In this document: piece after piece, positions 29,265-38,552 of the stretch
Position numbering within the stretch: position 1 is the stretch's first letter
How the letters are laid out: every line of letters starts with the position of its first letter
Assembly: GCF_001598475.1 (NCBI RefSeq)
Contig: NZ_BCZA01000010.1
Span: 1 to 64,000 of the forward strand
Direction: 5' to 3'
DNA length: 64,000 nt
From: Pantoea agglomerans NBRC 102470
Lineage (GTDB): Bacteria > Pseudomonadota > Gammaproteobacteria > Enterobacterales > Enterobacteriaceae
The notes under the pieces: model-generated
The model's database searches: none
The model's input: only the letters and a program-made list of their open reading frames with translations
Told to the model about the DNA's origin: nothing
Program-made: the position numbers and the translations under genes

Positions 29265-29468
29265 GCCTGTCCTTAATAAACCCTGTTGACTGATTTAAGC
29301 ACAGTTAATCAAAAGCAAAAATGCAAATCCCACAATCCTGTTTCAACAATGATAATCCGCAATTAACCAGCAGATTTCGCTTAAAATTTCTTCTTTGTTG
29401 GTTCAACCAGCACCCTTAATAGAGGATTAATAGCGAATAAGGCTACACTAGCGCTTCAAATATCACGT

Positions 29469-29483
29469 GGGTAAATGTTACCC
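29469..29483 (+). promoter_or_regulatory. palindrome upstream of hns copy 2
   Basis: GGGTAA-ATG-TTACCC is a perfect interrupted palindrome 56 nt before the second hns start. It could be an operator for a dimeric regulator; nothing similar was seen before the first copy. Confidence 0.4.
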
Positions 29484-29539
29484 TTGCCAGCTGAATAATT
29501 TGCACTTCATTGATTAAGTTGAGTATTTGAGGATTTGTT

Positions 29540-29941
29540 ATGAGTAAGAACCTGAGCAGCCTGAACAATATCCGCACGCTTCGTGCAGAGGCGCGCAATA
29601 TGGCTTTAGATATGCTGGAAGAGTTACGCCAGAAATTAGAGACCGTGGTAAATGAACGTCGTGAAGAGGAAAACGCGCGGGCAGCGGAAGCCCGTGAGAA
29701 AGCAGAAAAACTGGCGTTCTACCAGGAGCTGTTAATGGAAGAAGGGATTAACCCGGCGGAGCTGGTGAATAGCGCATCCCCCTCGGTAACCGGCAAAAAG
29801 AAACGCGCAAAGCGTCCGGCGAAATACCGTTACAATGACGAAAATGGTCAGGTTCGTTACTGGACGGGTCAGGGCCGAACGCCCTCCGTAATTAAGGCGG
29901 CCATTGAAAACGGCCAGTCGCTGGATGATTTCCTGCTGTAG
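29540..29941 (+). CDS. hns: H-NS family nucleoid protein, copy 2
   Basis: A 133-residue H-NS family protein, the same length as copy 1 and similar throughout: [22 protein letters not shown], linker [14 protein letters not shown]-binding core [19 protein letters not shown] and end SLDDFLL. Differences concentrate in the N-terminal coil, so hetero-oligomers with copy 1 are plausible but homotypic preference is possible. ATG follows GAGGATTTGTT. A long hairpin lies downstream. It might be an StpA-like or plasmid-type H-NS paralogue. Confidence 0.92.
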   Translation: MSKNLSSLNNIRTLRAEARNMALDMLEELRQKLETVVNERREEENARAAEAREKAEKLAFYQELLMEEGINPAELVNSASPSVTGKKKRAKRPAKYRYNDENGQVRYWTGQGRTPSVIKAAIENGQSLDDFLL

Positions 29942-29953
29942 TCGCATTTATTT

Positions 29954-29996
29954 CTGCCGGAATAGTGACCGTCATTACGCGGGAATATTCCGGCAG
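29954..29996. terminator. long hairpin after hns copy 2
   Basis: CTGCCGGAATA (29954-29964) and TATTCCGGCAG (29986-29996) are exact complements around a 21-nt loop. There is no T-run, so termination is not assured; it separates hns copy 2 from the convergent AraC-type gene. Confidence 0.5.
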
Positions 29997-30032
29997 GCAA
30001 AGTCACAGGCGCAGAAATTCATCCGGGCCTGG

Positions 30033-31025
30033 TCACTCATCGTCCTGTCGTAATGTCTCATCACTCATCACCGGATGCGGCCCCCGAAATGTCCGGCGCC
30101 ACTCACTGGGAGAGACGCCAAACCGGGATTTAAAACGCTGACGAAATGACACGGGCGAATCAAAACCCACCTTTTCTGCCACACATTCAATGCTGATGCC
30201 GGTGGTTTCGAGTAATAGCTGGCTGCGTTGCAGACGCTCTGCTGTCAGCCACTCTCCCAGGGACATGCCTGTCGCCTTGTGAAAATGACGCGTCAGCGTT
30301 CGCCTGCTCATGCCAAGCGTCCGCGAAAGTGAGTCAAGATCCTGCGGCTGATGCAGAGTCTGTCGCAGCGACGCCAGCAACGCGTTGATCTTACTGTCAC
30401 GCGTTGTTTCCGGAACCGGCCGCTCAATGAACTGCGCCTGACCGCCTTCACGGTAAGGCGGCACCACCATGCGTCTGGCTACCCGATTAGCCATGGCGCT
30501 GCCATAGTGGTGACGGATGATATCCAGACAGCAGTCGATGCCCGCCGCGGTGCCGGCAGAAGTGATCAGACGAGTGTCCCTGGTATAAAGAGCATTACTG
30601 TCGAGGTGAACCTGTGGAAAGCGCTCGCTGAAGTCACGCTCAAATTCCCAGTGAGTGGCAGCACGATGCTTATCGAGCAAACCTGCATAAGCCAGTACGT
30701 AAGTGCCCAGACATAGTCCAACGATCTCTGCGCCGCGCTGCCAGGCTGCCACCAGCTTATCAAGCAGCGCCTGCGCAGGTTTTTCAGCCGGATTATGCCA
30801 GTAGGGCACGATAATAATGTCCGCCTGATCAAGCGGGTCAAGACCCTGTTCCACCGTAATTGACAACCCCATCTCTGAGATGACCGGGCCTGGTTTCAGT
30901 GCGCAGATATCAACATGAAACAGATCCGGCTGCGGCAGGGCTGAGCCGAACAGAATACAGGGAACTGAAAAATGAAACGGACTAAAACCGGCTGTTGCCA
31001 GCACCGCGACTTTCAGAACAGCCAT
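30033..31025 (-). CDS. GlxA-type regulator: DJ-1/PfpI domain plus AraC helix-turn-helix
   Basis: A 330-residue transcription factor. The N-terminal half (about 4-185) is a class I glutamine-amidotransferase-like domain with the nucleophile-elbow motif VGLCLGTYVLA (Cys near 103). The C-terminal half (about 215-318) has two AraC helix-turn-helix motifs (LSRTLGMSRRTLTRHF; IECVAEKVGFDSPVSFRQRF). Relatives such as GlxA, FtrA, CdhR and ArgR act on amine or amino-acid metabolism. It follows the metallo-hydrolase gene on the same strand with a 74-nt gap and may control it. Ligand unknown. Confidence 0.88.
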   Translation of the reverse strand: MAVLKVAVLATAGFSPFHFSVPCILFGSALPQPDLFHVDICALKPGPVISEMGLSITVEQGLDPLDQADIIIVPYWHNPAEKPAQALLDKLVAAWQRGAEIVGLCLGTYVLAYAGLLDKHRAATHWEFERDFSERFPQVHLDSNALYTRDTRLITSAGTAAGIDCCLDIIRHHYGSAMANRVARRMVVPPYREGGQAQFIERPVPETTRDSKINALLASLRQTLHQPQDLDSLSRTLGMSRRTLTRHFHKATGMSLGEWLTAERLQRSQLLLETTGISIECVAEKVGFDSPVSFRQRFKSRFGVSPSEWRRTFRGPHPVMSDETLRQDDE

Positions 31026-31099
31026 CCTCTCCCCTTATTGTGTGGCAGCGTAGTGTTGAGAACTCACGGCACAATTGTGCCGGGTTAGTGCCACGACGC

Positions 31100-31879
31100 T
31101 CAGAACGTCATTGTTTCACCATCTTCCGGGATCAGCACCTGGTCAGCAATACCCTGTTCGGTAGTCCAGGCACGCAGCTCCGCGCGCGTCAGCAAACAGT
31201 GGTTGATCGCCTCCATGTGTGAGGCAACCAGCGTTGCGTCAGGCAGGATATTCAGCGTGCGCTGGGTATCCTCTTTTCCCATGATAATCGGGCCATAGAG
31301 ATCGTTGGTTGCATTGCCGATATTCATTACCACCACCTGTGGTTGAAAGCGTTGCAGCGCTCTGACATAAGGTTTAACCCACACGGTATCGCCAGCTATA
31401 TAGAGGGTTTTTTCTGCCGGATGGGTAAAGACCAGACCACAGGCGTCACCCAGAATATCGCCCATCACTTTGTCGGCATATAACGCATTGCTGCCGTGCT
31501 GACCGTCGGTTTTATAAATCGTCAGGCCATCAACAAACGGATTCTCATCCTGCAGCACGCGAACATTTTCAAACCCCTGCGAACGAATCAGCGCTGCATC
31601 CGTTTCATCCTGGCTGTAGATCATCATCGTCTTCGGCACTAGCTGCTGCGCAGCCTCATCCCAGTGATCCATATGCGTGTGGGTGATAATCACCGCATCG
31701 ACTGCCAGCAGTGCAGCGACCGGGACAGGCAGCTCAACCATCGGATTTCTCAGATGGGGACGGGCATTTCCGGCAAATCCGGGCCAGGCCTCTTTTTCGG
31801 CCAGCATCGGGTCGATCAGGAATTTTTTGCCTGCATAGTCCAGTAGCAGGGTGGCATTACGAATCTGGGTCAGCTTCAT
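31100..31879 (-). CDS. metallo-beta-lactamase-fold hydrolase
   Basis: A 259-residue cytoplasmic protein of the MBL superfamily (UlaG/UPF0173-like branch). The metal motif HTHMDHWD is present near residue 71, with further ligands in DGQHGS and GDTVWV and a His in SHMEAINH. No signal peptide. ATG at 31879, with weak spacing to any ribosome site. It precedes the GlxA-type regulator gene on the same strand and may form an operon with it. The substrate cannot be predicted; lactonase or phosphodiesterase activity is possible. Confidence 0.82.
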   Translation of the reverse strand: MKLTQIRNATLLLDYAGKKFLIDPMLAEKEAWPGFAGNARPHLRNPMVELPVPVAALLAVDAVIITHTHMDHWDEAAQQLVPKTMMIYSQDETDAALIRSQGFENVRVLQDENPFVDGLTIYKTDGQHGSNALYADKVMGDILGDACGLVFTHPAEKTLYIAGDTVWVKPYVRALQRFQPQVVVMNIGNATNDLYGPIIMGKEDTQRTLNILPDATLVASHMEAINHCLLTRAELRAWTTEQGIADQVLIPEDGETMTF

Positions 31880-32229
31880 TTTGGCTCCGTAAACAGTTTC
31901 AGTGAAATCAGCCAGGCTTACTGGCTACCATAAGATCACTTTACGGCACTGTTTACCTGCGCGTGACAGGCTCAGAGGACAGTGTTCGATGGAAACGGGC
32001 CAAACTGCACTATTTTCTTGTGGCAGGGTATCTATCGGTGCTGGCGTCGCGACGAGACAGCCCTGAATGTTCAGGAATGGCAGGCGTTCCGGAAGTTGCT
32101 TTTAACTCTTTACCGACAACGATAACGCTTTCTTCCGGTGTCTGTTTAAAGCATTGCCGGTTAAGGTATTAGTAGCTCTGGCGGGTCCCGGACCTGTGTT
32201 CTGATTATCAACCTTTGACAGGAGAGTTT
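31880..32229. other. intergenic with a possible gene remnant
   Basis: A plus-strand frame 31982-32128 (GTG start, poor ribosome-site spacing) encodes 48 residues rich in Trp and Arg that look like a protein fragment; I do not recognise it. The rest must carry the promoters of the divergent hydrolase and protease-like genes. Confidence 0.35.
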
Positions 32230-32898
32230 GTGAACGACTTATGGAAATTGCACTGGCTGGAGGCATCGGGTGATGTTGGGCCTTATAAATCGTCAATAGT
32301 CAGGGCCGCTGAGCTCGCCTGCGAGCACCTCTCCTCCGTGACACGTGTCCCTCGTCTGGATATTCTGGTTCAGTGCATGCCGGAGGCAGTAATACCTGAA
32401 ACCGGTTTTGCAGGCCGGGCTTACGGGCCCACCCTGTTCGGCCTGGCCATTGACCTGGCAAATCCGAATCTGCCCGGGATGCTGGAAAATGGCACGCTGG
32501 TGCGGCATATCGTGCATGAAGTCCATCACTGTTTGCGAATGCGCGGGCCGGGATATGGCTGGACGCTGGGTGAAGCGCTGGTCAGCGAAGGTCTGGCGGG
32601 TCAGTTCGTCTGCTGGCTGCTTAAAACGGCAGCAGAGCCCTGGGAGCAAGCCATAGAGCTAAGCGAGTTGCAGGCTAATCCAGTGCCGCTGACCACGCTG
32701 CAAAGTCCTCATTATGATCATTCTGCCTGGTTCTTCGGCACGGGTGACTTTCGCCGATGGTATGGCTATACGCTGGGCTACCAGATGGTTGCCGCATGGC
32801 GCCGTGATAACGCGGAATGTGCTACAGAGAAATGGTTCAGCGTGACAGCCGATGAGGTGATTGCCGCGGGGCTGGCTAAGGGACTGCTGACAAATTGA
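32230..32898 (+). CDS. DUF2268-type predicted zinc-dependent protease
   Basis: A 222-residue protein with the metal motif HEVHH (HExxH) near residue 97, in the context VRHIVHEVHHCLRMRGP, and a downstream Glu in LGEALVSEGLAGQF that can be the third ligand. This is the pattern of DUF2268 putative Zn-dependent proteases. GTG at 32230 is taken as the start because AGGAG lies 5 nt upstream; a TTG 15 nt earlier overlaps that site. No signal peptide, so it acts in the cytoplasm. Substrate unknown. A hairpin terminator follows. Confidence 0.78.
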   Translation: MNDLWKLHWLEASGDVGPYKSSIVRAAELACEHLSSVTRVPRLDILVQCMPEAVIPETGFAGRAYGPTLFGLAIDLANPNLPGMLENGTLVRHIVHEVHHCLRMRGPGYGWTLGEALVSEGLAGQFVCWLLKTAAEPWEQAIELSELQANPVPLTTLQSPHYDHSAWFFGTGDFRRWYGYTLGYQMVAAWRRDNAECATEKWFSVTADEVIAAGLAKGLLTN

Positions 32899-32902
32899 GG
32901 AT

Positions 32903-32930
32903 AAAAAAATGCCGCAGCAGGCTGCGGCAT
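32903..32930 (-). terminator. terminator of the alcohol dehydrogenase gene
   Basis: On the minus strand ATGCCGCAG-CCTG-CTGCGGCAT is followed by a run of T (A-run at 32903-32909 on the plus strand). A perfect 9-bp stem shared by the two convergent genes, with the T-run favouring the minus direction. Confidence 0.88.
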
Positions 32931-32947
32931 GTCATTTCAGATTCGCA

Positions 32948-33964
32948 TCAGAAATCGGCTTTCAGAACCACACGGTAATTGGCTTTACCGGCGCGAACGT
33001 GATCCAGCGCTTTATTGATGTCAGACATCGGGAAGAACTCAACCTGTGGCGCAATATCCGCACGCGAGGCGAGTCGCAGCAGCGAACGCAGCTGGCCTGG
33101 TGAGCCGGTTGATGAACCGGTCACCGCTTTGTCGCCCAGGATCAGATCAAAAGCACTCACTTCAATCGGCTTCATTACGGCACCCACGGTGTGGAATTTA
33201 CCCTGAGGTGCCAGCGCAGCGAAATAAGGTTTCCAGTCCAGGTCGACCGCCACAGTACTCAGGATCAGGTCAAAACGGCCTGCCTGCTTTTTCAGAGCTT
33301 CTGGATCACGGCTGTTAACCACTTCATCCGCGCCCATATCCAGGATCGACTGCTTCTTATCTGGCGTTGAGCTGAATGCCACCACTTCGGCACCCATCGC
33401 GTGCAGGATCTTGATTGCGATATGGCCCAGTCCGCCGATACCAATCACACCCACACGGCTGGTTGCCGTGATGTTGCTCATCAGCAGCGGTTTAAACACG
33501 GTGATACCGCCACACAGCAGCGGACCGGCGCTCGCCACATCCAGTTTTTCTGGCAGCGGAATAACCCATTGCCAGTCAGCACGCAGCTTCTCGGCAAAAC
33601 CACCTTTGTTCATGATGGTCGGGATGCTGCCCTGCTGACAGTTAACCTGCTCGCCGTTAATACAGGCATCGCAGTGCTGACAGCTTTTTGCTGTCCAGCC
33701 GATTCCTACACGCTGGCCGACTGAAAGACCTTTGTTCTTAGCCGCTTCGCCCAGGGCTGAAACCCGGCCAATAACTTCATGTCCTGCAATCACCGGGAAC
33801 TGAGAGATGCCCCACTCGTTGTCGATCATCGACAGATCTGAGTGGCAGACGCCACAATATTCGACCTGGACTTCGACTTCTTCGGCTGCCAGTTCGGCGG
33901 CATCGTACTCATAGAGTTCAAGGGCCTGGCCAGCCTGCATGGCTGCATAACTTTTAATTTTCAT
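32948..33964 (-). CDS. zinc-dependent alcohol dehydrogenase, YahK/Adh6-like
   Basis: A 338-residue medium-chain dehydrogenase. Catalytic zinc ligands: Cys40 (CGVCHSD), His62 (GHE) and Cys near 151 (GPLLCGG). The structural zinc site is Cys95, 98, 101 and 109 ([16 protein letters not shown]). The nucleotide site is GIGGLGH near 175. The layout matches NADPH-dependent aldehyde reductases of the cinnamyl-alcohol-dehydrogenase branch (E. coli YahK, yeast Adh6), which reduce a broad range of aldehydes. Monocistronic, with a strong terminator. Confidence 0.88.
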   Translation of the reverse strand: MKIKSYAAMQAGQALELYEYDAAELAAEEVEVQVEYCGVCHSDLSMIDNEWGISQFPVIAGHEVIGRVSALGEAAKNKGLSVGQRVGIGWTAKSCQHCDACINGEQVNCQQGSIPTIMNKGGFAEKLRADWQWVIPLPEKLDVASAGPLLCGGITVFKPLLMSNITATSRVGVIGIGGLGHIAIKILHAMGAEVVAFSSTPDKKQSILDMGADEVVNSRDPEALKKQAGRFDLILSTVAVDLDWKPYFAALAPQGKFHTVGAVMKPIEVSAFDLILGDKAVTGSSTGSPGQLRSLLRLASRADIAPQVEFFPMSDINKALDHVRAGKANYRVVLKADF

Positions 33965-34068
33965 TCATACCTCTGCGTGGTTAATCACCGACAAGTGTAA
34001 CAACTGAAAGCCCGCCCTGCCTGGTCGTTACGCTTACACCGCACTTTTTTGTCTTTTATGCTGATAAA

Positions 34069-36042
34069 TCAGCCCTTAACCTGCGCACCGGAAAGAGTTT
34101 GTAACACCTTGAGCTGCGCGACGGCTTCCTGCATCGCATCCATCCCCTGCGTCAGTTCACGCAGGCTACCGAGATGCTTCGCAATGTCAGCGCGCTCATG
34201 TCGCGTCTGTTGATTCATGGCCGCCAGCGTATCGGCTGCACTGATACTGCGCTCTGCCATCTGGGCGGCGGTCTGCGCCGAATCACTGGCCACCAGCCGG
34301 ATACGTGAGATGGTGCTGACTGCCTCACCGATGTTACTGGCCGTAGCTTCAGCCTGCTCTTTTGAGGAGTGCGCCAGACGACGAACTTCGCCCGCGACCA
34401 CAGCAAATCCCCGCCCAGCCTCGCCTGCACGAGCCGCTTCTACTGCGGCATTCAGCGCCAGGATGTTGGTCTGGAAAGCAATATTGCTGATGCCATGCGT
34501 AATCTCATTGATGCCGTTGGAAATTTTCTCCAGATCGTCCAGACCATCATCCAGCCGGCCCTGCGCCTGCTGACTCTCGGTGGCGATGTTACTGATGTTA
34601 CGGATACTGCTCTCTGCCAGGCTCAGGGTTTCTCCCTGGCTCTGAGTGGCTGTTTCCAGCACCGGCAGCGCCTCCATCAGCGGCGTCAGCGCCTGCTGAT
34701 AAGTGATAACCCGATCCAGCACCCGCGTCTGGATGCTGTTCAGCGCTTCCCAGCGGCGCAACGCTCGCTGCGCGTAGTGTGCCGCGTAGCCGGCGTACTC
34801 TACCGGGAACTGGCTCATCGCTTTGACGTCATGATTAAAGAACACCAGCGCGGAGAGCGTCTGATTGATGGGCACACCCAGGATTTCGCCGAAGCTGGAA
34901 AAACCGGCGGCGGCAATGCCTTTGAAGAAATGGGCATTATGCAGCTTATCGGCATTACCGACACGGCGCAGGATACAGTCGTTCATCAGGATCGCCGCGG
35001 GTTTGCCATGCTGAGCGGTAAAAGCCTGCCACTCCTGCTGCGTCGTCTGTTTAAAGTCTTTCTCTTCCATCAGGAACAGTCGATCGCCAAACTCAAGATC
35101 GCAGAAAAAGTGTACGCCGCCCGATTCAATTTTGGCGATTGAGCGAATAAAGTACTCGCCGCCAACTTTAACGCCGAAAGTGAGTCCCTTCAGCCGTTCG
35201 CTCAGTTGCGCTTCGTTGCAGTTGAGATGTTCACACAGCGCCGCAACAAACGATTGCTGCTGCCCCTGGCGGTTAAATACTGACGTCACAGTACGCGCAA
35301 CCGGATCGGCTTCAGCAATCAGCCAGCTCTGATCGCGTGGCGTAAAGTTCTGGCTTTTAAAAGGAGCAAATGATTTTCCTGGCGCCATCTGGCAGAACAC
35401 AATCACAGCCTTGCCCTGCAACACCTTGCCACCTGTACCAATCCAGGTGCCATCAAAGGTGATTTTACCCCCGGCAGAACCGCCAATCGCCAGGCAGGGA
35501 AAGCGCCCGCTGTTATACCAGGCCTGCATCAGAAAGCCTTCGGATGCCGATAATCCGTCGCAGTAAATCATGGCGAAAGTACGATCGGCCGAGAGCGGCA
35601 TCCGCACCTGCAAGCGCGCCAGCTCCTGCTGGATGGCGGTGATGCGCTGGCTGGCCGTCTGCGTGTCGGCGACATGCAGATCAACAATATGCGTCTCATG
35701 GCGTGCGATCAGTGTATCCGGCAGCCAGAGGTAGCTTCCCTCCGGGCCATTGCCATCACAGTAGGTGCTTTGCGATCTGCTGCTGCTCAGCGCGCCGTTG
35801 GAAGAGAGCGTCAACACAGTCAGGTCGGCGGAATTGAATCGCTGCCAGGCCTGACTGACCCGCTGAAAATCGGCTTCAGGCGGAACGAAGGTCATCAGGA
35901 TGCCGCCCGCCCGCGAGCTTAAACCCACGGAGGCCAGTGAATCTGGCAACGCACGACAATCGTAGGTGCCATTGGCAGGCTGACTGCTACGCCTAAGACG
36001 GGCAACAGGCAGGTGTCTTTTGATCGTCTTAATGATCGACAT
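34069..36042 (-). CDS. soluble FIST-domain chemoreceptor
   Basis: A 657-residue protein without any membrane segment. Residues about 45-240 form a FIST N domain and about 250-395 a FIST C domain, a sensor pair thought to bind small ligands such as amino acids. The C-terminal part (about 440-650) is a methyl-accepting signalling domain with the highly conserved hairpin tip [20 protein letters not shown]. There is no HAMP domain and no CheR-binding pentapeptide. It should feed the chemotaxis kinase from the cytoplasm. A FliA-type promoter candidate lies 153 nt upstream. The ligand is unknown. Confidence 0.9.
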   Translation of the reverse strand: MSIIKTIKRHLPVARLRRSSQPANGTYDCRALPDSLASVGLSSRAGGILMTFVPPEADFQRVSQAWQRFNSADLTVLTLSSNGALSSSRSQSTYCDGNGPEGSYLWLPDTLIARHETHIVDLHVADTQTASQRITAIQQELARLQVRMPLSADRTFAMIYCDGLSASEGFLMQAWYNSGRFPCLAIGGSAGGKITFDGTWIGTGGKVLQGKAVIVFCQMAPGKSFAPFKSQNFTPRDQSWLIAEADPVARTVTSVFNRQGQQQSFVAALCEHLNCNEAQLSERLKGLTFGVKVGGEYFIRSIAKIESGGVHFFCDLEFGDRLFLMEEKDFKQTTQQEWQAFTAQHGKPAAILMNDCILRRVGNADKLHNAHFFKGIAAAGFSSFGEILGVPINQTLSALVFFNHDVKAMSQFPVEYAGYAAHYAQRALRRWEALNSIQTRVLDRVITYQQALTPLMEALPVLETATQSQGETLSLAESSIRNISNIATESQQAQGRLDDGLDDLEKISNGINEITHGISNIAFQTNILALNAAVEAARAGEAGRGFAVVAGEVRRLAHSSKEQAEATASNIGEAVSTISRIRLVASDSAQTAAQMAERSISAADTLAAMNQQTRHERADIAKHLGSLRELTQGMDAMQEAVAQLKVLQTLSGAQVKG

Positions 36043-36194
36043 ATTATTATTTTCGCTTTTATTTGAGTAATTTGCGCTTAAATCAGCGCTTTCTGGTGTG
36101 TATAAAAGGAGGGCTAAAAGCAGGTCCGTTCGCGTTCAGAACTCGTCGCGGAGTGCCGGGTTCATCAATGATCGGCGCGCTCAACGCCTGTTGG

Positions 36195-36221
36195 TTATCG
36201 CCAGTGGCGGGAAAACCTTTA
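36195..36221 (-). promoter_or_regulatory. candidate sigma-28 (FliA) promoter for the FIST-chemoreceptor
   Basis: On the minus strand TAAA-N15-GGCGATAA matches the flagellar consensus TAAA-N15-GCCGATAA with one mismatch and exact spacing. The untranslated leader would be long (about 145 nt). Membership in the motility regulon suits a chemoreceptor. Confidence 0.6.
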
Positions 36222-36401
36222 ACGATTGCTGCAGTTGGTTTAATGGATGAAGATGTTATATTTTCGTAGCATAAAATAAGCTTTAGCGTGATTTTATCGG
36301 GAAGATATAAGGCTGTGCGGGTGACTGATGTTTACTGTTTGCGATACAGACTCATCAGTGCGACAATTGTAATGTCAAGTGTAAATACAAAGGAACTCGC
36401 T

Positions 36402-36641
36402 ATGGGCACAATTAACATTCGAATCGATGATGACCTGAAGACACGATCCTATGCTGCGCTCGAAAAAATGGGTGTGACTCCTTCTGATGCGCTGCGCCTG
36501 ATGCTTGAATATATTGCAGATAATGAACGTCTTCCCTTTAAGCAAACGTTACTCAGTGACGAAGATGCGGCGTTAGTAGACATAGTTAAAGAACGCCTGC
36601 GATACCCTGAGCCTGTCCGGGTCACACTGGATGACCTTTAA
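36402..36641 (+). CDS. RelB/DinJ-type antitoxin (ribbon-helix-helix)
   Basis: A 79-residue antitoxin opening MGTINIRIDDDLKTRSYAAL, the beta strand and first helix of the RelB/DinJ ribbon-helix-helix fold, followed by LGVTPSDA-like MGVTPSDALRLML. The C-terminus should bind the toxin. ATG at 36402 follows AGGAAC; the longer frame upstream is not conserved. Stop and toxin start overlap (TAATG). A -35/-10 pair TTGCGA-N17-GACAAT at 36339-36367 is a reasonable promoter. This fold is unrelated to the Phd-like antitoxin at 1334-1585 although the toxins are relatives. Confidence 0.9.
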   Translation: MGTINIRIDDDLKTRSYAALEKMGVTPSDALRLMLEYIADNERLPFKQTLLSDEDAALVDIVKERLRYPEPVRVTLDDL

Positions 36642-36928
36642 TGACCTGGCAACTGGAGTTCGATCAGAGGGCACTGAAAGAGTGGCGCAAGCTGGGCCCG
36701 ACAGTACGTGAACAGCTTAAAAAGAAGCTGGCTGAGTGTCTTGAGTCACCCAGAATTGAGGCGAACAAACTCAGCGGGATACCTGACTGCTATAAGATCA
36801 AGCTAAAGTCATCCGGTTATCGACTTGTATACCAGGTTATTGATGACCGGGTGGTGGTTTTTGTGGTGGCTGTCGGGAAAAGAGAGCGCTCAGAGGTTTA
36901 TTCTGCCGCTTCCAGGCGTCTCTCTTAA
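36641..36928 (+). CDS. relE: RelE-family toxin, second copy type
   Basis: A 95-residue RelE-type toxin, the same length as the one at 1050-1337 and alignable along its whole length: both have DCYKIKLxxSGxRLVYQVIDD and VVAVGKRERSxVY. The N-terminal third differs more. It should cleave ribosome-bound mRNA when free. It is coupled to a ribbon-helix-helix antitoxin rather than a Phd-type one. No frameshift or loss of the conserved core is seen. Confidence 0.9.
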   Translation: MTWQLEFDQRALKEWRKLGPTVREQLKKKLAECLESPRIEANKLSGIPDCYKIKLKSSGYRLVYQVIDDRVVVFVVAVGKRERSEVYSAASRRLS

Positions 36929-36972
36929 ACAGGCGACTTCACCGCTAACAAACAAAGCGGCGCTATTCCTGT

Positions 36973-37179
36973 TTACCTGTCACTCTGCTGGTTCCAGTGC
37001 TGTTCGCAGCGCTCCCGAGCTTCGGCAGGCAGGTCGCGTAAATCTGGCAGCGTGTCGCCGGAACCGTAGCCCATTGATTCCCTCGCTTCCTGCTGTTCAT
37101 CCTGCGCGGCGAACGTGATTTTCTCATCCAGCTGCTGCCAGCTATCACCCTGCGACAAATTAAAATCAGTCTTATCAAT
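36973..37179 (-). pseudogene. small acidic ORF without a standard start
   Basis: The frame encodes about 68 residues, ending in TLPDLRDLPAEARERCEQHW and further polar residues; it is hydrophilic, acidic and looks protein-like. The only possible starts are ATT at 37179 or TTG at 37158, neither with a clear ribosome site, and a stop lies 2 codons before the ATT. It may be a decayed gene whose ATG was lost, or a gene with a rare start. Product not recognised. Confidence 0.35.
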
Positions 37180-37282
37180 ACTTTAATTCTGTGCATTTGC
37201 ATAAACGAAGCGGGCGACTATGCTTGCAGGTGTGACTAGCTAGTCCTTTTTATCTAATGGAACATTGATATGAGGTCTTCCT

Positions 37283-37459
37283 ATGACACAACAGAAATAC
37301 AGAGGTGGTGCCGGCAATTTTGCCAACGATCCAGAACGGGCGAGTGAAGCTGGCAGTGCAGGAGGCAAGGCCAGTGGGGGCAATTTCAAAAACGATCCTG
37401 AAAAAGCCAGGGAAGCCGGTCGGAAAGGAGGCAAAATTAGTCGCCGTCCTTCTAAGTAA
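37283..37459 (+). CDS. KGG-motif stress protein, YciG/con-10 type
   Basis: A 58-residue hydrophilic protein of short Gly/Asn/Lys repeats: RGGAGNFANDPERASEAG, then GGNFKNDPEKAREAGRKGG. This is the general stress protein family of E. coli YciG and fungal Con-10, small disordered proteins induced in stationary phase or stress. ATG at 37283 follows TGAGG. Length is typical. It stands alone between the acidic ORF and the LysR gene. The molecular role is not known. Confidence 0.85.
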   Translation: MTQQKYRGGAGNFANDPERASEAGSAGGKASGGNFKNDPEKAREAGRKGGKISRRPSK

Positions 37460-37522
37460 TTCTGAATAAAGCGCTTTAGGACGTATTACGCCATGGAATG
37501 GCATCTATTCCAATAAGGTTCA

Positions 37523-38419
37523 TCATGCCCCCTCTTTTAGCCTTAATGCCTCTCTGACCAGGGTAAAAGCGGGTGAATGTTGCTTGCGGCTGGGATAGTA
37601 GAGGTAATAGCCGGGAAACGGCTCGCACCAGCGCTCCAGCACGCGGATCAAGGTGCCCTGCTCCAGCCCTTCTGCGACTTCCTGCTCAGGCAGGAAAGCG
37701 ATCCCCAGCCCGGCGAGAGCCGCTTCTGCAATGTGTGCCGAAGTGTTGAACGTTAGCTGTCCATCCACCCGTACATTTAACGGCCCCTCTTCACCGTCAA
37801 ACTCCCAGACGTACAACCCACCCGCTGTCGCCTGCCGCATGTTAATGCAGTTGTGATGCAGTAGATCCTGTGGAACCTGCGGCGCAGCATGACGCCGAAA
37901 GTAGTCGGGCGTGGCCACCGCAGCCATCCGTAATGGCGGGCTTATCGGCATCGCTACCATGTCTTTATCAATGGTGTCCCCCATCCTGACCCCTGCATCA
38001 AATCGGTCGGCCACGATATTGCGTAAGCCATGATTAGCATCGAACTCAAGCCGGATATCAGGATAAGCCGCCAGCAATGGCGCCAGCTTTGGCATCAGGA
38101 GCGAGCTAAGAATATGCGGCCCGCAGGTGATCCGTACCGTGCCGGCTGGCTTGTCCCGCATCGCGGTCAGCATATCCAGTTCCGCCTCAATTTCATCGAA
38201 TCGGTTGCCAATCGCCTGGATTAACCGTTCACCCGCCGCGGTCGGTGAGACGTTACGGGTCGTGCGGGTAAGCAGCCGAATCTCCATCCGGTTTTCCAGC
38301 GCGGTAATGGTCTGACTCAATGCAGGCTGCGTCACGCCCAGCAGCGCTGCCGCGCGGGTAAAGCTGCCCTCACGCGCCACGGTAATAAAAGCCTGCAGGT
38401 CATTCATGTTGCGCTTCAT
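37523..38419 (-). CDS. LysR-family transcriptional regulator
   Basis: A 298-residue LysR-type regulator. The winged helix-turn-helix is at about 5-65 (FITVAREGSFTRAAALLGVTQPALSQTI), followed by the linker helix and a periplasmic-binding-like effector domain (about 92-295) with the usual GVRMGDTIDKDMVAMPI stretch. It is divergent from an MFS efflux gene and an alpha/beta hydrolase gene, which are its likely targets. ATG at 38419 follows GGGAGTG. The effector cannot be predicted. Confidence 0.92.
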   Translation of the reverse strand: MKRNMNDLQAFITVAREGSFTRAAALLGVTQPALSQTITALENRMEIRLLTRTTRNVSPTAAGERLIQAIGNRFDEIEAELDMLTAMRDKPAGTVRITCGPHILSSLLMPKLAPLLAAYPDIRLEFDANHGLRNIVADRFDAGVRMGDTIDKDMVAMPISPPLRMAAVATPDYFRRHAAPQVPQDLLHHNCINMRQATAGGLYVWEFDGEEGPLNVRVDGQLTFNTSAHIAEAALAGLGIAFLPEQEVAEGLEQGTLIRVLERWCEPFPGYYLYYPSRKQHSPAFTLVREALRLKEGA

Positions 38420-38552
38420 ACTGCACTCCCGCCGATAGATTTATAAGTTCTGGTTATAACCCCATTAAGGATTCATTAGCTAGTCAATATAAAGCGAAAC
38501 AGTAAAATTTCCTGAGTTCATCAGCACCGCAAACAATGAAACAGGACACAAC
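38420..38552. promoter_or_regulatory. divergent promoter region, LysR gene / MFS gene
   Basis: A 133-nt AT-rich spacer between the divergent LysR and MFS genes. It contains the palindrome GGTTATAACC (38452-38461) and ATTAGCTAGTCAAT nearby; either could be part of the LysR binding site. No operator is certain. Confidence 0.4.

Noticed and set aside
31982-32128. 48-residue GTG-start frame before the DUF2268 gene
   Set aside because: Ribosome-site spacing is too short and the sequence is not recognised; noted only as a possible remnant.
34369-35142. 257-residue plus-strand frame
   Set aside because: It is a shadow of the FIST-chemoreceptor gene on the other strand, which has clear domains.
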